Shown here: positions 36,541 to 48,766 of the stretch, in pieces
Layout of the letters: every line of letters starts with the position of its first letter
How positions within the stretch are numbered: the stretch's first letter is position 1
Source of the DNA: Adiantum capillus-veneris
Lineage: Eukaryota > Streptophyta > Polypodiopsida > Polypodiales > Pteridaceae
Length of the DNA stretch: 64,000 nt
NCBI GenBank assembly: GCA_014529385.2
Contig: CM043966.1
Span: 103,801,087-103,865,086 of the forward strand
Direction: 5' to 3'
Position numbers and translations under genes: made by a program
The notes under the pieces: model-generated
What the model saw: only the letters and a program-made list of their open reading frames with translations
Database searches by the model: none
Told to the model about the DNA's origin: nothing

Positions 36541-37111
36541 AATACTTTACAATGTCAAGTAAAGTTATAGTCAGCAAACAACTCTTCTCCTGCTTCAACT
36601 TGACAAATAGTCTCAATGCATACATGGCCATATTCTTCTGACTTGATGTGTGAAGAGGTGCATTTATGCCAAGGTGGCAAATTTGGATCAAATGTATAGC
36701 GTACGTTGGGACAGAAATTTGTACTGTGAGAACTATTTATATAGCCCGACACGTTTCCTTCTTCTACACAACAAATAATGTATGATTGATCTTCCTCTTC
36801 TTCTATGTTTGGATCCTCTAGAAGAGAATATTTATGAGCTCTTGGAAAAATTTTGCATATCTTTTTCCAGTCTTGAAATCTATACTTATGCCCTCCATAG
36901 TTTAGAATAGTCAAACCACTTTCCAGGGTAGTATGCACAAATAGCCCATAACCAGCTCCTTCAATACATGAAAGTCGCACTTCAAAATCCACACCGTTAA
37001 TATGGAAAATTACATCTTTGGGAATAAGAAAAGTTGGTGTCCCAAAAGGATCTTCATGCCAATCATAGTGTGAAATACATCTAGTTTTTATATCACTTAA
37101 CTCCTTTGTGT
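36541..37111 (-). CDS. SET-domain exon (protein lysine methyltransferase-like)
   Basis: The exon starts after acceptor TTTTCTTCTCTTTGCAG (first base 37111, phase 1) and is open to TGA at 36555. It holds a SET domain: GAGYGLFV near the start, ILNYGGHKYRF, then YINSSHSTNFCPNVRY (the N-H-S..N-P-N knot) and the C-terminal AGEELFADYNFT. These residues form the S-adenosylmethionine and lysine pocket in the family, which methylates lysines, mostly of histones. No post-SET cysteines are visible. A possible donor (CATT|GTAAAG) lies 10 bases after the stop, also phase 1, so the TGA may be a mutation within a longer gene. This is the only cargo exon without an internal frame break. Confidence 0.78.
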
Positions 37112-39711
37112 CTGCAAAGAGAAGAAAATATTATGCATAAAATAATGACAATATCAAAGAAAGATATCATTATTTTATAGTTCAATAGGTCTATTGTATG
37201 GAAGACTTAGAGTGCCTCTTACATGGTGCCTCCAAGGTTTCCAAAAAATAAAATCATTGGAAAAAAAAGGCCACTGTGTCTCCAATCTATTGCCCATTTG
37301 AAGCATAGAGAGAACCAAGGTCCACCACTTGTCCAAGCTAGACATGGAGCATTGACACAAGATCCAACACTTATCCAAGAACCCTATAGTATATGTGGTA
37401 ACATGGGATGCATTGATGCAACAAAAGTAGTCTAGCCTCCTCATCCATCTCTTTTTTCTTGTAGCCTAGAGGGATTAGTTTCAAGGTCTATCACTAGTCA
37501 AAAACTACACATAGAACATTGATACAAGGTTCCACCACATGTGAAACCTATCATCTCTAGTAGCATGGATGGTTTGATATCAAGGTTCACTGCGTGTCCT
37601 ACCTATACTCTATTGTAGCATAGAGATTCTGGTTTGGTGATACTACACTTGTCCAAACTTGGCTTGTTGTTGATATTTGGAGGTAATCAAGGGTCCTCCA
37701 CTTGTCCAAGTTAGGCATATAAAACAATTGCAAGGTCCACCATGTGTACAAAATATGATTGATTATAGCATGCATGGTCCTATTTCATGGGCAACCATCT
37801 TCTCTCCAACATGTGTCCAACCTCGGCTCCATTGAAGCATGGAGAGAAGCAAGGTCCAGCACTTATCAAAGCTATTATTTTCTCCTAGTGCTTTCAAAAC
37901 CCATAATACGTTGTACAGGGGGGGGGGGGGGATTCTTGTTTCAAGGTCCACCACTTGGCTAAGATTGGATCCATTGAAACATAAAGAGAAGCAAGCTCTA
38001 CCATTTTTCCAAGCTAGGTGCCATTGAAACATGAAAACCCCATAATATGTTGTATACGGGGGGTTTTTTCACGGTCTACCACTTGTCTAAGCTATGGTCC
38101 ATTGGAACATGGAGAGAATTAAAGCTCCACCACTTTTATAAGCTAGGATCCATTGAAACATGGAGAGAAGAAAGCTCCATTGTTTGTCTAAGCTAGGCTC
38201 CATTGGAACATGGAGAAAACAAGCTCCACCACTTGCCTATTATTGCATAGAGATTCTGGTTTGAAGGTCCACCACTTGTCCAACCTTGCCTTCAAGTATG
38301 GAGATAATAAAGAGTGCAATGCTTATCTAAGCTAGGCACATAAAAGAGTTTCAAGGTCCACTACATATACGATCTATGATGGGTTGTAGCATGGGAGGTT
38401 TCATTTTAAGGTTGACCACTTCTCCAGCTCCGCTTGTCCAACCTCAGATCCATTGAAGAATGGAGAATAAAGGTGTACCAACTCTCCAAAATAAGCAAGA
38501 AAATCTCTATAAAACCCATGAATTGTTAATATATGCTATGCTGTGGAGTTTTGTTTGAAGGTCCACTCCTTATCCAAGCTACAATCCATTGAAGCATGGA
38601 AATAAGTAAGATATATCTATAGTCCAAGATAGGATCCATTGAAACATAGAGAGAATCAAGGTCCACCACTTGTCCAAGCTATGCATGGGTAATTGATATA
38701 AGGACCACTACGTTTTCACCTATACTATGCTCTATCATGGATGGTTTCATATACCACCAATTTTCCAACCTATTTAGTAGGTTGTATTATGGGGGTTTGG
38801 TTTCAAGGTACTTCACTTGTCTAAGGTGGGTTCCATTGAAACATGGAGAGAAACAATGTCTACCACTTGTCCGAAATATGCTCCTTTAAAACATAAAAGC
38901 AAGGTCCACCACTTGTCCAAGCTAATGTTTCTCTCCATTGAAACATGGAGAGAAACAAGGTCTACCACCTGTCAAAAATATGCTCCATTGAAACATAAAA
39001 GCAAGCTCCACCACTTGTCCAAGCTAATATAACAAATGGGTGTAGGTTACAAGGTGTACCACACTTGTCTAAACTAGTCTCCATGCAAGGTCCACCACAT
39101 GTCCAAGCTATATGATCTTGGTTTGAAGGTCTACCACACCTCTTGAAAGTAGGATCCATGTAAGGTCCACCTTTTGTCAAGCTATGCCTTTAGTGAGTAC
39201 TAAAACTAAGTAAATTGCAGTACTTAAATACCTTTCCAAGCTCATTAATATTTTGGTCTCTAAGGCCACCATGTACCACATGTCTAATCTATGCTCTAAT
39301 TGATTACTTATGCTAGTTCTCAAAGTCCAAACATAAGCTCCCTTCTAGCAAGGTTAGTTTGAATTTAGGCTCCAACACCTGTCTAAGCTAGGTTCAATTT
39401 ATGAAGCATCACCATTTAACCATGCTACGATCTAATGTATCATATCAAGGGGGTATTGATAAAAGGTCCAAAACTTATTGAGTTCAAGCTCTTAAGTAAT
39501 TAAGTCTTTGTGAGTATTAAATGTTATAGTTTTAGTCTAAAGATCCACCATGCCATTCAAAAACTCAAGTAATTTATTATTTACATTCAAACCTTGAATG
39601 CTTGAGATAAAAAATACAAACTCAATCAATACTATATAAAGCAAAATCTAACATTAAGAGTATCAAATCAGTAACAAGAAATATAACATGCACAAGAAAC
39701 TCAAAACATAC
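37112..39711 (-). other. Probable 2.6-kb intron filled with right-arm motif copies
   Basis: Bounded on the minus strand by donor CAT|GTATGT (intron starts 39711) and acceptor GCAG (37112), both phase 1. Inside are scattered right-arm motifs (AAGGTCCACCACTTGTCC) and hairpin phrases, less regular than in the main array, plus a run of 14 G near 37919. No gene is seen inside. Confidence 0.55.
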
Positions 39712-41090
39712 ATGTCTCCATTTCCAAAAAGTCCTCCATTGACAGAGGATGTTGTTGTTGTTGTTCTTCTTCTCTTTGTGCAGAGCACTCCTCTGTAATA
39801 GGCACAATGTCATCTGATTGCGAAGTGGATTGTTGAATTCCAGCCCATTTTTCTATATCTTCATGAGACTTAGCAAAGTCTAGCAGCATGGTCTCCACGT
39901 TTTTTGCCTCCTCCACACTATCAATTAAGCATATAACTTCTTTTTTCTGTTGTATTCCTTCTTGTGCAACCAAGGAGCCATCACCAAAAACATCAACAAG
40001 CTTGCGGTCTTCAAAACAATATGTATGAATGTAGTGCTTGACCAAAGCTCTTTTTTTGGCCTCCAAATATTGCAAATCTGACATATCGTTATCTGCTACT
40101 TGAAGAAGAGAACAATCAATTGGCATGGGATGTTCCTCTAATCTTCTTCTCAGGTCTTCAAATGCATTTCCTTGTCCCAAGAAGGCAATAACTGTTAGGA
40201 ATTGAATTGCTCCTTTGCAAGGAGCTGATGGAAAGTGATGCAATGCACCACAACAATGGTAGCTCAGATTATCTCCCATGGCGTCAAAGGCACATTGCAA
40301 TTTTGTGAAGTTAGTGAAATCCACAAATGCAAGAAAGACAAATCCAAGATCTGTTGACCCTCCAGCAATAGCCAAGATCCCATCCAAAGCATTGTTAAAT
40401 GTCTCCTCACTCCACTTCAAATTGCCTCCAACGTTTTTTGTCATATCTAAAACACATAAGCCAATAGCACTTTATTATTGAAGTGGCGCATCAAGTAGAG
40501 ATTGCCTTCCATTTGTAGGCTCACCACATAGATTGACCATGGCAAATCTCTAGGCTCAGTTTTCTCCTTTTGAAGGTGAATTTGCCCATTGCATGTATTT
40601 ATTGCTCCATCTGGAAAAGCCATTTTCTTTGTTCCACGCGTCAAACTAGATTGATCCATTCCTTGCATATAGCATTAAATTGTTTTATAACAACATCATT
40701 GATGTTATACATTTTGACCACCTCCTCCCAGTCTTTACATGGTGAAGACTCATTCAAATTGTTGAAGCCTTCAAGAAGTGCATCTTGAATCAATTTGTCT
40801 TGCTTCAACTGCTTGATTCGATCATACATGTCAGTTGCATCACCATCCTTTGCACTCTTTGACAGTAAAATCTTCTCATCTCTAATCTCTTCTTGAATAG
40901 TCTTTACCTCTGATTCCTCAAGGCCACAAAGGTATCTAAATACAGTTGTTGGGGGTTTCTTATTCTCCTCTTCTAGCTTTTCAATGATTTCTATCCAGCA
41001 ATCATAAACTAAATCAGAGTACGTGACCATGTGTGCCTGTTTAGCAATCCAACTTGCTGCTGCACTCATTCTTGCCAATCGAAGAAAAGC
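39712..41090 (-). pseudogene. DNA N6/N4-methyltransferase-like domain (C-terminal part of ParB-methylase gene)
   Basis: The exon begins after acceptor TTTCTTTTTAG (41090, phase 0) with FLRLARMSAAASWIAKQ and a coiled-coil-like segment (EKLEEENKK, KTIQEEIRDEK). Then a methyltransferase-like order appears: PRDLPWSIYVV near 40535, resembling the catalytic D/S-P-P-Y/W motif with Pro replaced by Leu; GFVFLAFVDFTNFTKL; and LVDVFGDGSLVAQEG near 39970, resembling the SAM-binding F-x-G-x-G motif with its last Gly lost. This motif order fits the beta class. Frameshifts near 40650 and 40470 break it. The Gln-rich tail ends at donor 39712. Both catalytic motifs look damaged, so this is probably inactive. 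Confidence 0.55.
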
Positions 41091-41174
41091 CTAAAAAGAA
41101 ATAGAGAAATAATTAAACTATTGAGCAAGATTTGTTAATTAAACACTATCAAAAAGACAAAGAAAATAACTTAC

Positions 41175-42362
41175 ATCCCATCCGGCACGAGATGCATGTC
41201 CCTCTGCAATTCCACTTGCTGCCTTTGGTGGTCTGTCCTGAGAAGATCCATTGACTCCGTAAATGTCTCAATATTTGGCTGTAAGGTTGCTTGACATACA
41301 ATGCCTGAGCCTCCTCATTTGCAATGGCAGATATAGCAGTTGCAACAAATGGAGGAGCATTCACAACAATGCGAGCCTTTCTAAATTTATACACGCTAAT
41401 CAGTCTTTCAAATACCTCTTTGTTGTTTTGTTCATTGTGAAGCAAAACTTTTGCAGCATAGATTGAATGTGCCCATCAAGAATCCAATAATGATAATCAT
41501 TAATTTTTTGCTCCTCTACCTCTTCTACTGCCAAAGGAGTCCCTTCTTTGATTTTGCATTTCGAACAGGCATCAAATATGCACATGCTGCAGGCTTGGTC
41601 GTACTCCGGTGAAAATCCAAATAACACACTTTCAGCGTGTTTTTTATCCATAATACGTGCATTATAGTGATCAGGAGCAAGCCAACAATTTTGAATAGGG
41701 ATATCAAATTCCCTATATTGGAAAGGAAAATAATCTATGTACTTATTCATTCCACCTGTATCTTTTTCTTGTCCTTTCATGGCCTCAGCTTCTAAAACAT
41801 CTGGATCCACAATTCTCATCTTTGACATTGAACCCTCTATTGATGAGGATGCCAAAGATGCCTTGTCTACATCCAAAATGGAACTAGTTCGCTTAGCTGC
41901 TACTTTTAGCACTTTTGCTTGCTTCTTTGTGGATGGTGGTCGTGAAGCTTTCACCTTTTTTCGTTGTAGTGTGGCAATGATGGAGCTTTGAAGTTGATTT
42001 GCTGTGATGTTTGGATTTGATTCTGCAAACTTCCATCCTCAAGAAAACATTGTCTCTTCTTTGTTTCTAGACATGCGCTCCAATGCATATGCTTCTGGAG
42101 ATAGTTGAAATTCTAGATTCATTGGAACTAGAATGTCAATGCATTCCACCTCCGGATGACTATCAACTACAGAGACAGATGCTTCCACAACTTTTCCAAC
42201 ATCTTCAAACAAGCTCTCATTCTCCTTTTTGGCAATAAATAGATGCACCTTATGAAATTGTGCACCCTCTATACCATGTATGTCCAAATACCATTTCCTA
42301 ACATCATTGCAAGTATAGTCAACTGAGACAGCAACCCTTGCAACCTGTTTTTTTGGAGCCAT
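41175..42362 (-). pseudogene. ParB/Srx-like N-terminal part of ParB-methylase gene
   Basis: Start ATG at 42362 follows an acceptor (TTTTTTTGTTTCAG), implying a 5' UTR exon upstream. After a basic N-terminal region comes a ParB-like order. It reads FDIPIQNCWLAPDHYNARI, a small Cys cluster (CSMCIFDACSKCKI) and YWILDG-H, then in the next frame SIYAAKVLL, which together resemble the ParB DG-x-H/R-x-x-A loop. ATAISAIANEEAQAL, like the ParB ALxEN helix, follows. An in-frame TGA (42039-42041) and frame breaks near 41468 and 41235 interrupt it. It ends at donor GGGAT|GTAAGT. ParB-like domains fused to DNA methylases are known in phages and bacteria. Confidence 0.5.
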
Positions 42363-43884
42363 CTTTCCTGAAACAAAAAAAACCAAATGTTATTTTAGCA
42401 TATACTTTTTTGTAATGAATTAAGTTTGTGTGAATACAAGGTCCACCACTTGTTCAAGTTAGATCTAAGCAAGTATACATAGTAATCTTTTAAGCTAGTA
42501 AACTAAGGGAAGGGAGATGTAAGGTCCACCACTTGTCCAAGCTTAGCTCTAGACAACATGGAGAGATTCGAGGTCTACTAATTGTCTAATATAGGCTAAC
42601 TATATTTAAACATAGAGAGAAGAAAAGGTCCACCACTTATCCAATCTAGGGTCCATTGAAACATGGAGAGAAGGATGCTCCACCATTTGTCCAAAATAGG
42701 CTCCATTGAAACATGAAGAGAAGCAATATGCACCATGTCTTTGAGATGCTAGGCTCCATTGAAATACCTTAAACCCACGATATTTTGTATATGTGGGGTT
42801 TAAATTCAAGGTCCACCACTTGTCCAACCTATTCTCCCTAGTAGCATGAGTGGTTTGGTCTCAAGATTCCCCACTTTTCCACTCTATGTCATTATATTAA
42901 GAAGATCTGGGTGTTAAGGTCCACCACTTGTCCAACCTATAAGGCTATATCTAAAATGGTATTATTTACCACCACTTGGAATGCACATGACATGTTTTAC
43001 ATAGGGGTCTGGTTCCAAGGTCCACCACTTGTCCAAGCTAACTCTATTGAAACATAGAGAGAATCAAAGGTCCACCACTTGTCCAAGCTAGGCTCCATTG
43101 AAACATGGAGAGAAGGATGCTCCACCATTTGTCCAAGCCAGGTTCGATTGAAACATGAAGAGAAGCAAGCTGCACCATGTCTCCAAAATGCTAGGATTCA
43201 TTGAAATATCTTAAACCCATGATATTTCGTACATGAGGGGTTTACATTCAAGGTCCACCACTTGTCCAACCTATTATCACTAGTAGCATGAGTGGTTTGG
43301 TCTCAATATTCACCACTTTTCCACTCTATGTCATTATATTAAGAAGATCTCGGTGTTAAGGTCCACCACTTGTCCAACCTATAAGGCTATATCTTAAAGG
43401 GTATTCTTTCTGACCACTTGGAATGACATGATAGGTTTTACATGGGGGTTTGGTTCCAAGGTCCACCACTTGTCCAAGATAACTCTATTGAAACATAGAG
43501 AGAAGCAAAGGTCCACCACTTGTCCAAGCTAGGGTCCATTGAAACATTGAGAGAAGGATGCTCCACCATTTGTCCAAGATAGGCTCCATTGAAACATGAA
43601 GAGAAGCAAGCTGCACCATGTCTCCAAGATGCTAAGATCCATTGAAATACCTTACACCCACGATATTTTGTACATGGGGAGTTTACATTCAAGGTCCACC
43701 ACTTGTCCAACCTATTATCTCTAGTAGCATGAGTGGTTTGGTCTCAAGATTCACCACTTTTCCACTCTATGTCATTACGTTAAGAAGATATGTTTGTTAA
43801 GGTCGACCACTTGTCCACCTATAAGGGTATATCTTAAAGGGTATTAATTCTCACCACTTGAAATGTCCATGATATGTTTTACAT

Positions 43885-44670
43885 GGGGGTTTTGGTTTCC
43901 AAGTTCCACCAACTTGTCCAAGCTAACTCTATTGAAACATAGAGAGAAACAAAGGTCCACCACTTGTCCAATCTTAGGACTCCTATATTGAAACATGGAG
44001 AGAAGGATGCTCTATATACATTTGTCAAAGCTATACTCTATTGAAACATTGGGGCGGATTGTTTATACAAGTGCACTTCCACTTGTCCAACCTATTTTAC
44101 GCTAGTAGCATGAGTGGTTTGGTCTCAAGTTTTCTCCACTTTTTCACTCTATGTCATTTTATATTAAGAATTCATGGGTGGTGTAAGGTCAACCATTGTC
44201 CAACCTATAATGGCTTTATCTTAAGGGTTATTCTTTTCACCACTTGGAGTGACTTGATAGGTTTTAATGGGGGTTTGGTTCCCAAGGTCGACCACTTGTC
44301 CAAGATAAACTCTATTTGAAACTTAGAGAGAAGCAAAGGTCCACCACTTGTCCAGCTAGGCTCCATTGAACATGGAGGAGAAGGATGCTCCACCATTTGT
44401 CCAAGATACGCTCCATTGAAACATGAAGAGATTCAAGCTACACCATGGAGCCTTGATGCGAAGTCTCATAGTGAAATTCCCGTTTACCTATATTTTTTTC
44501 AGACATGGTGGGGTGGTACTTTCTAGGTCACCACTTGTCCACATTTGCTCTAAGGTGTTGAAGTGGTTTTGGTCTCAAAGATTCACCCACAATTTTCCTC
44601 TCTACGTCATTATATATAAGATAAATCTAGGTGGTTATGGTCCACACCTTGTCCAACCTATATGGCTATA
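43885..44670. other. Indel-rich patch in the array
   Basis: Within otherwise regular repeats this stretch has many single-base gains and losses, often in homopolymers (CCAACTTGTCC, TTTTACGCTAG, GGTTCCCAAGG, ATTTGAAAC). Copies on both sides lack them. It looks like an unpolished consensus sequence rather than biological decay. Confidence 0.6.
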
Positions 44671-47600
44671 TCTTTAAACTATATTATTTCTCACCACTTG
44701 GAGTGACCATGATAGGTTTTACATGGGGTTTGGTTCCAAGGCCCACCACTTGTCCAAGCTAAATCTATTGAACATAGAGAGAAGCAAAGGTCCACCACTT
44801 GTCCAAGCTAGGCTCCATTGAAACATGGAGAGAAGGATGCTCCACCATTTTGTCAAAGATAGGCTCCATTGAAACATGAAGAGAAGCAAGCTGCACCATG
44901 TCTCCAAGATGCTAGGCTCCATTGAAATACCTTAAACCCATGATATTTGTACATGGGGGGTATACATTCAAGGTCCACCACTTGTCCAACCTATTATCCT
45001 TAGTAGCATGAGTGGTTTGGTCTCAAGATTCACCACTTTTCCACTCTATGTCGTTATATTAAGAAGATCTAGGTTTTAAGGTCGACCACTTGTCCAACCT
45101 ATAAGGCTAGATCTTAAAGGGTATTATTTCTCACCACTTGGAATGACCATGATATGTTTTACATGGGGGTTTGGTTCCAAGGTCCACCACTTGTCCAAGC
45201 TAACTCTATGGAAACATAGAGAGAAGCAAAGGTCCACCACTTGTCCAAGCTAGGCTCCATTGAGACATTTAGAGAAGGATGATCCCCATTGGTGGAAGAT
45301 AGGCTCCATCGAAACATGAAGAGAAGCAAGCTGCACCATGTCTCCAAGATTCTAGGCTTCATCGAAATACCTTAAACCCAGGATATTTTGTACATGGGGG
45401 TTTACATTCAAGGGCCACCACTTGTCCAAGCTATTATCCTAGTAGCATGAGTGGTTTTGTCTCAAGATTCACCACTTTTCCACTCTATGTCATTATATTA
45501 AGAATATGTGGGTGTTAAGGTCCAACACTTGTCCAACCTATAAGTCTATATCTTAAAGGTTATTCTTTCTTACCACTTTGAGTGACCATGATAGGTTTTA
45601 TATGGGGATTTGGTTTCAAGCTCCACCACTTGTCCAAGCTAACTCTATTGAAATAGAGAGAGGAGCAAAGGTCCACCGCTTGTCCAAGCTAGGCTCCATT
45701 GAAACATGGAGAGAAGGATGCTCCACCATTTGTCCAAGATAAGCTCCATTGAAACATGACGAGAAGCAAGCTGCACCATGTATCCAAGATGCTAGGCTCC
45801 AGCGAGAAACATTAAACCCACGATATGTCGTAGATGAGGGGTTTACATGCAAGGTCCAACACTTGTCCAAGCTATTATTGGTAGTAGCCTGAGTGTTTTG
45901 GTCTCAAGATTCACCACTTTTCCACTCTATGTCATTATATTAAGAATATGTGGGTGTTAAGGTCCACCACTTGTCCAACCTATAAGGCTACATCTTAAAG
46001 GTTATTCTTTCTTACCACTTGGAGTGACCATGATAGGTTTTACATGGGGGTTTGGTTCCAAGGTCCACCACTTGTCCAAGCTAACTGTATTGAATCATAG
46101 AGAGAAGCAAAGGTGCACCACTTGTCCAAGCTAGGCTCCATTGAAACATGGAGAGAAGGATGCTCCACCATTTGTCGAAGCTAACTCTATTGAAACATGA
46201 AGAGAAGCAAGCTGCACCATGTCTCTAAGATGCTAGGCTCCATTGAAATACCTTAAATACATGATATTTTGTACATGGGGGGGTATACATTCAAGGTCCA
46301 CCAATTTTCCAACCTATTATCCTTAGTAGCATGAGTGGTTTGGTCTCCATTGAAACATGACGAGAAGCAAGCTGCACCATGTATCCAAGATGCTAGGCTC
46401 CAGCGAGAAACATTAAACCCATGTCCAAGCTAGGATCCATTGAAACATGGAGAGAAGGATGCTCCACCATTTGTCCAAGATACGCTCCATTGAAACATGA
46501 ATAGAATCAAGCTACACCATGTCTCCAAGATGCTAATCTCCATTGAAATACCTTAAACCCATGATATTTCATACATGGGGGGTTTACATTCAAGGTCCAC
46601 CACTTGTCCAACCTATTATCTCTAGTAGCATGAGTGGTTTGGTCTCAAGATTCACCACTTTTCCTCTCTACGTCATTATATTAAGATTATCTAGGTGCTA
46701 AGGTCCACCACTTGTCCAACCTATAAGGCTATATCTTAAAGGTTATTCTTTCTCACCACTTGGAGTGACCATGATAGGTTTTACATGGGGTTTGGTTCCA
46801 AGGTCCACCACTTGTCCAAGCTAACTCTATTGAAACATAGAGAGAAGCAAAGGTCCACCACTTGTCCAAGCTAGGCTCCATTGAAACATGGAGAGAAGGA
46901 TGCTCCACCATTTGTCCAAGATAGGCTCCATTGAAACATGAAGAGAAGCAAGCTGCACCATGTCTCCAAGATGCTAGGCTCCATCGAAATACCTTAAACC
47001 CATGATGTTTTGTGATGGGGGGTTTACATTCAAGGTCCACCACTTGTCCAAGCTATTATCCTTAGTAGCATGAGTGGTTTGGTCTCAAGATTCACCACTT
47101 TTCACTCTATGTCATTATATTAAGAATATCTGGGTTTTAAGGTCCACCACTTGTCCAACCTATAAGGCTACATCTTAAAGGTTATTCTTTCTCACCACTT
47201 GGAGTGACCATGATAGGTTTTACATGGGGGTTTGGTTCCAAGGTCCACCACTTGTCCAAGCTAACTCTATTGAAACATAGAGAGAAGCAAAGGTCCACCA
47301 CTTGTCCAAGCTAGGCTCCATTGAAACATGGAAGGAGGATTCCCCATTGTCCAAGATAGGCTCCATTGAAACATGAAGAGAAGCAAGCTGCACCATGTCT
47401 CCAAGATGCTAGGCTTCATCGAAATACTTAAACCCACGATATTTGTACATGGGGGTTTACATTCAAGGTCCACCACTTGTCCAAGCTATTATCGCTAGTA
47501 GCATGAGTGGTTTTGTCTCAAGATTCACCACTTTTCCACTCTATGTCATTATATTAAGAATATGTGGGTGTTAAGGTCCACCACTTGTCCAACCTATAAG

Positions 47601-48766
47601 GCTATATCTTAAAGGTTATTCTTTCTTACCACTTGGAGTGACCATGATAGGTTTTACATGGGGTTTGGTTTCAAGGTCCACCACTTGTCCAAGCTAACTC
47701 TATTGAAATAGAGAGAGAGCAAAGGTCCACCACTTGTCCAAGCTAGGCTCCATTGAAACATGGAGAGAAGGATGCTCCACCATTTGTCCAAGATAGCTCC
47801 ATTGAAACATGACGAGAAGCAAGCTGCACCATGTCTCCAAGATGCTAGGCTCCATCGAAAACATTAAACCCACGATATGTCGTAGATGAGGGGTTTACAT
47901 TCAAGGTCCACACTTGTCCAAGCTATTATTGTAGTAGCCTGAGTGTTTGGTCTCAAGATTCACCACTTTTCCACTCTATGTCATTATATTAAGAATATGT
48001 GGGTGTTAAGGTCCACCACTTGTCCAACCTATAAGGCTACATCTTAAAGGTTATTCTTTCTTACCACTTGGAGTGACCATGATAGGTTTTACATGGGGGT
48101 TTGGTTCCAAGGTCCACCACTTGTCCAAGCTAACTGTATTGAATCATAGAGAGAAGCAAAGGTCCACCACTTGTCCAAGCTAGGCTCCATTGAAACATGG
48201 AGAGAAGGATGCTCCACCATTTGTCGAAGCTAACTCTATTGAAACATGGGGGGTTTACGTTCAAGGTCCACCACTTTTCAAAGCTATTAGCGCTAGTAGC
48301 ATGAGTGGTTTTGTCTCAAGATTCTCCACTTTTTCACTCTATGTCATTATGTTAAGAATATTTGGGTGTTAAGGTCCACCACTTGTCCAACCTATAAGAC
48401 TATATCTTAAAGGTTATTCTTTCTCACGACTTGGAGTGACCATGATAGGTTTTACATTGGGGTTTGGTTCCAAGGTCCACCACTTGTCCAAGCTAACTCT
48501 ATTGAAACATAGAGAGAAGCAAAGGTCCACCACTTGTCCAAGCTAGGGTCCATTGAAACATGGACAGAAGGATCCTCCACCATTTGTCCAAGATAGGCTC
48601 CATTGAAACATGAAGAGAAGCAAGGTATACCATGTCTCCAAGATGCTAGGGTCCATCTAAATACCTTAAACCCACCATATTTTGTAGTTGGGGGGTTTAC
48701 ATTCAAGGTTCACCACTTGTCCAACCTATAAGTCTATATTTTAAAGGTTATTCTTTCTTACCACTT

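Noticed and set aside
37759-38027. Coding potential around the run of 14 G residues
   Set aside because: Frames are array translations interrupted by a homopolymer; no domain.
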